A stretch of DNA of 64,000 nucleotides from DASWJZ01 sp963805325 (GTDB lineage: Bacteria > Pseudomonadota > Alphaproteobacteria > Rhizobiales > Afifellaceae): contig CAWDTS010000002.1 in the NCBI GenBank assembly GCA_963805325.1, positions 404,593-468,592 of the forward strand, in the 5' to 3' direction. The notes under the pieces were generated by a model, which did not search any database, had not been told where the DNA came from, and saw nothing but the letters and a program-made list of their open reading frames with translations. Every line of letters starts with the position of its first letter. Positions within the stretch are counted from its first letter, which is position 1. Positions 60,205-64,000 of the stretch are shown in pieces. The position numbers and the translations under genes are program-made.

Positions 60205-60979
60205 TAGAGGCGTACCTCCCGCCCAGGCCTGCTCGTCGAGCCTTGAAATTTCGCAGGCCGACGGGAAGCGCCGCGCCGACCCGCCAGCACGCGAACCGCC
60301 CGTTCCGATCGAGATTGTTCAGAATTACGCCGGCGGCGTCCTCGTAGGAGATCGTCAGCTCCGGCACCCTTCGTTTGAAGGAGAGGGCCAGTGCGACCGT
60401 GGGCAAGAAGTTATGTGAAGCCGGGCCGTTCCACCGGCCAATCGGTCGACGGAGAGGCGAAGCCCCTCTGTGGGTTTTCCGTTCGGCGCATCGATCATCG
60501 GGCCCGGGCACAACATCGACCAGTCCAACGAACTCTTTCTCAGTGCGTCGAGGTTGGTGCGGTGCGCCTCATAGACCTTTGGGACGATCGGCAGGTCGAC
60601 GGCCATGATATCCATGCCCGGAATATCGAGGACAAGGCCGCCGCCCCGCCGAACTGCCAGAGGCGGCCGGCCGCACCGAGGCTGTTCGTTGTCTTGGTCG
60701 ATGACGTTCTGCACCAAATGGGTGAAGCGTTCGCCTTCGGTCACATGTCCGGCCGCGTTGATCACGACGTCTTGTCCCATCATCGCCGCGGCCAGTTCCG
60801 TCGGCCTGCCGATGTCGCCATCAATCACATGCAGGCCCTGCGGCATTCGCCGTCCCAGCAGCTCCAGCAATTTCTTCGCGATCGCGGACGAACGCCGTCA
60901 CCTGGTGACCGCGTTCAAGTCCGAGATTGAAAATGCGACGCCCAGCATTTCCGGTCGCACCGAGAAGAAGAGCTTGCAT
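60205..60979 (-). pseudogene. NmrA-like/atypical SDR NAD(P)-binding protein, frameshifted (3' end approximate)
   Basis: From ATG 60979 the chain reads MQALLLGATGNAGRRIFNLG and GHQVTAFVRDREE, a classic GATGNAG nucleotide-binding N-terminus. After a shift it continues VIDGDIGRPTELAAAMMGQD and VVINAAGHVTEGE, then LDWSMLCPGPMIDAPNGKPT, and after another shift VPELTISYEDAAGVILNNL. This is an NmrA-like SDR of ~255 residues with at least two frameshifts. Such proteins sense or reduce with NADP(H). No partner is identifiable. Confidence 0.68.
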
Positions 60980-61063
60980 AGCCGAACCTTCAAGTTAGGG
61001 ATCATCCGTTCGTCGTGGATCCGGCGTGTCGTCAGGACATGCCGTCCGACGCGGACGCGTCGA

Positions 61064-61602
61064 TTAGCGAGGAATCGCTGCACTATCTCTGCGACTGATC
61101 TTACTCGGCCGCGTTTGACCCGTCCCCACTCCCGTTTGAGGATTGCCTTGCGAGACCTGGATGATGTCGGGGCCGATGACCTCAATGCGGGTTTCGATGC
61201 CTCTCTCGGGCGAGGGGGATCGAAGCTCGTCGACCGCCGCCTCCATCAAGGCGTTGAGCTTTTTGTTGATCCAGCTCGAACGGGTTGAGCATGAGCTCGA
61301 TCTTGGACATCGTCCGCAAAAGGTTCTCTACGCGCCTCAAGAGCTCGGAATCCCGCGCAATTACGACGCCGGTCGGCTCTTCCAGAGATGTAACGCACGG
61401 CCGCCGCGGCGAGAAGCTGCGAGTTCAGGCTCGCCACGAGGTCGCGGATCGTCTCGATCCACTTCTGACGATTGACCGACAGCACATTCGCGTTGAACTG
61501 GGTCCTGGCGACCCTCGTGTGCACGAATACGCCGGCAATCGACGCGATCATCGCGTTGCAGGCGAAGATCAAGGTGATCCAATACGGATTGATTGTGTCC
61601 AT
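61064..61602 (-). pseudogene. Small membrane protein of unknown function, frameshifted
   Basis: From ATG 61602 the chain opens with a membrane helix (WITLIFACNAMIASIAGVFV) followed by VARTQFNANVLSVNRQKWIE and TIRDLVASLNSQLLAAA. After frameshifts near 61,390 and 61,290 it continues VENLLRTMSKIELMLNPFEL and KLNALMEAAVDELR. It then reads on through IEVIGPDIIQVSQ. Without the shifts it would be a ~180-residue protein with one helix and a cytoplasmic helical domain. I have no family name and no function. Confidence 0.6.
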
Positions 61603-61659
61603 GATCGTTATCCCGGCTGAATGGCCCAAAACCTCTTGCCTTGATCGGCTCATCCCGCT

Positions 61660-64000
61660 CTATGCCGCCTCCGGGACCGCCTCCGGGCCGACACCAGGGT
61701 TCAGCCTCGGCCACGGCGGGTGCCTTGATGCGGAACCAGGCGACATAAAGCGCCGGCAGGAACAGCAGCGTCAGCACCGTGCCGACGATGATGCCGCCCA
61801 TCATGGCGAAGGCCATCGGCCCCCAGAACACTTCGCGCGAAATCGGGATCAGCGCCAGGCTCGCGGCGGCCGCGGTCAGCAGGATCGGCCGCATCCGATG
61901 CTCGGTCGCCTCGATCACGGCGTCCCAGGCGTCCGGCCCTCGCTGCGCAGATCCTCGATCTGGACGACCAGGATCACCGAATTGCGGATCAGGATGCCGA
62001 TCAGCGCCAGCACGCCGAGGATGGCGACGAAGCCGAGCGGCGCCCCGCTCGGCAGCAGCGCGGCAACCACGCCGATCAGCCCCAGCGGCGCGACCGCGAC
62101 ACCAGGAACAGGCGCTGAGAAGCTCTGCAGCTGGATCATCAGCAACGTCGCCATGACGAACAGCATCAGCGGCGCGACGGCGATGATCGGCGCCTGCGAC
62201 TTGCGCGCTCTCCTCGACCGCGCCGCCCGTCGCCACCCGGTAGCCGGCCGGCAGCGCGCGGCGAACTCCTGCGATCTCCGGGTGCGAGCTGCTCGACGAC
62301 CGTGGCCGGCTGCGTCGTCGACGACAATGCCGCCTTGGATGGTGATCGTCGGCAGGCGGTTGCGGCGCCAGATCATCGGCTGCTCCAGCTCATAGCGGAA
62401 GGTCGCAACTGCCGCCAGCGGCACGGCTTGACCGTTCGCTCGCCCGACAGCTGCAGGTTCTGCAACGTCTCGATGGAGCCGCGCTCGCCGGAGCCGGCGC
62501 GGCCGATCACGTCGACCAGATAGATGTCGTCGCGGATCTGGGTGATGGCCGTGCCGCCGACGATGCTGTTGAGGGCGTTGGCGATGTCCTGCGAGGTCAT
62601 GCCGAGCTGGCGCGCCTTGTCCTGCAGCACATCGACCTTCACCACGCGCGCCGGCTCGTTCCAGTCGTAGACGATGTCGCATGACGGTGGATGTTCCCGA
62701 CGAGCATCGCCGCGAGCCTTCTGCGCCAGGTCGCGCACGGCCTGGATGTCCGGGCCCGCTGACGCGGTACTGCACCGGGCGTCCGACGGGCGGGCCCGAT
62801 GTCGAGCAGGTGCACAAAGGCGTCGGTGCCGGGGAAGTCCTGTGCGACGATGGCCTTGAGCTTGGCCCTGCAGCCGGTCGCGCGCCTCGAGATTCTTCGG
62901 TCGACGATGACGATCTGGCCGAAATTCGGGCTCGCGGGCTGCACGTCGAAGGAGAACACGAAGCGCACGGCGCCCTGGCCAACATAGGACGACCAGTGAT
63001 CGATGTCCGGGTCGCCTGCGAGCATCGCTTCTCGAAGCGAGCCATCTGCGCCCGGGTTTCGGCGATCGAAGCGTTCTGCGGCAGCGTCCAGTCGACGATC
63101 AGCTCGCGGCCGGTCCGAGACGGGAAAGAACTGCTGCTGCGACGAAGCGCATGCCGTAGATCGAGAGCGCCGAACAGCGCAGCACGGTCACGCCGATGGT
63201 CGGCCATTTCCAGCGACGCAGAACGAGGAGCGCTGCCGAGAAGCCGCGCCGAACCGGCCCGCTTGCCGTGATGTTGCTTCAGCGTCTTCGGCAGAAGCGT
63301 GACGCCGATCAGCGGCGTGAACAGCACCGCGACGATCCAGGAAACCAGCAGCGAGACCGCGATCACGACGAACAGCGTGAAGGTGAACTCGCCCGCCGCG
63401 CTCATGTTCAGGCCGACCGGGATGAAGCTGGCCACCGTGACCAGCGTGCCCGTCAGCATCGGAAAGGCGGTAGACGTGTAGACATGCCGTCGCCGCCTTT
63501 CGCAGCGTGTCGCCGGCCTCCAGCCGGGCCACCATCATCTCGACCGCGATCATGGCGTCGTCGACCAGAAGGCCGAGCGCGATGATCAGGGCGCCGAGCG
63601 ACATGCGCTGCAGGGAGATGCCCGATAGTCCATCACGATGAAGGTGATCGCGAGCACGAGCGGGATCGACAGCGCCACGACCAGACCGCGCGGACGCCGA
63701 GGCTGAGGAAGCTGACCACCAACACGATGGCCACGGCTTCGAACAGGGCCTTGGTGAATCCGCAGACGGCATCCTCGACCATCGCCGGCTGATCGGCGAC
63801 CAGGTGAACCCCGACGCCGATCGGCAGATCCGCCTCAATCTTGGCCATCTGCTCCTTCAGCGCCTCGCCGAAATCCAGGAGATTGGCGCCGGCTTCATGC
63901 CGATCGCCAGGCCGATCGCCGGCTCGCCGTTGAACGGAACAGCGCGCTCGGCGGGTCGTCGTAGCCGCGACTGATCGTGGCGACATCGCTCAGGCGGAAG
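61660..64000 (-). pseudogene. RND efflux transporter permease subunit (AcrB-like), many frameshifts, cut by window edge
   Basis: Fragments in all three minus-strand frames line up along one RND pump. From right to left: LSDVATISRGYDDPPSALF, LFEAVAIVLVVSFLSLGVRA, GALIIALGLLVDDAMIAVEM (membrane helix with the proton-relay Asp pair), MLTGTLVTVASFIPVGLNMS, FVVIAVSLLVSWIVAVLFTP, GRELIVDWTLPQNASIAETR, VRFVFSFDVQPASPNFGQIV, VDVLQDKARQLGMTSQDIAN, and the C-terminal TAAAASLALIPISREVFWGP. At least ten shifts are needed. The N-terminal ~300 residues are beyond the window. The specific substrate is unknown. Preserved motifs argue for recent damage or sequence error. Confidence 0.8.

Overview
The window looks like the chromosome of an alphaproteobacterium, most likely of the order Hyphomicrobiales (Rhizobiales). 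The sequence is GC-rich with dense genes. The aapJQM/metC pair, the NDUFS4-type complex I subunit, the rpiA/DUF2059/gor cluster, the NT-26-like AioB and DUF1127 all fit that group. I cannot name a genus. The left edge cuts aapM and the right edge cuts an RND efflux gene.

Layout: 1-4.0 kb is the general amino-acid uptake operon aapJQM, divergent from metC. 4-9 kb has a small secreted protein, tRNA-Pro(TGG), an NDUFS4-like protein, tRNA-Arg(TCT), a DUF3775 gene and a UspA gene (each preceded by an FNR/FixK-like palindrome), and a GH63-like glucosidase split in two. 9-13 kb is a deoC / GNAT / two-domain aldehyde dehydrogenase operon. 13-19 kb holds a cupin, a Gfo/Idh dehydrogenase, a pentapeptide-repeat protein, an SDR, an AraC/GyrI regulator and an orphan MalK-like ATPase with degenerate catalytic motifs. 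19-26 kb holds a WYL/TerB-like protein, a YbdK-type ligase, an MFS transporter, gor, a DUF2059 protein, rpiA, gph and tRNA-Val(CAC). 26-32 kb has a large frameshifted membrane/TPR protein and glgC-glgA. 32-44 kb has an ABC exporter, arsR-DUF971 divergent from aioBA (arsenite oxidase), moaA, two transporters, mrp and mobA. The molybdenum-cofactor genes plausibly serve AioA. 44-56 kb holds a second polar amino-acid ABC system without its ATPase, a dehydrogenase, an AlkD-like protein, the DUF1326/DUF2182 pair, an Lrp regulator, a sensor kinase, cobT, cobS, an aspartic protease and dusA.

From about 56.2 kb to the end the character changes. A broken tyrosine integrase sits directly against the 5' end of dusA, a known integration target. 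Beyond it are only broken genes: sugar-ABC fragments, a cydA stub, type II NADH dehydrogenase, DUF1127, an NmrA-like protein and an RND pump.

A second theme is sequence integrity. Between 8 and 56 kb I find eight single-base frameshifts in otherwise intact genes. All eight are consistent with one extra base and none with a missing base. This suggests consensus error rather than biology. The right 8 kb has a much higher shift density and may be a poor contig end, a decayed island, or both. The most interesting intact system is the ArsR-linked arsenite oxidase locus, but I do not see a clearly undescribed system.
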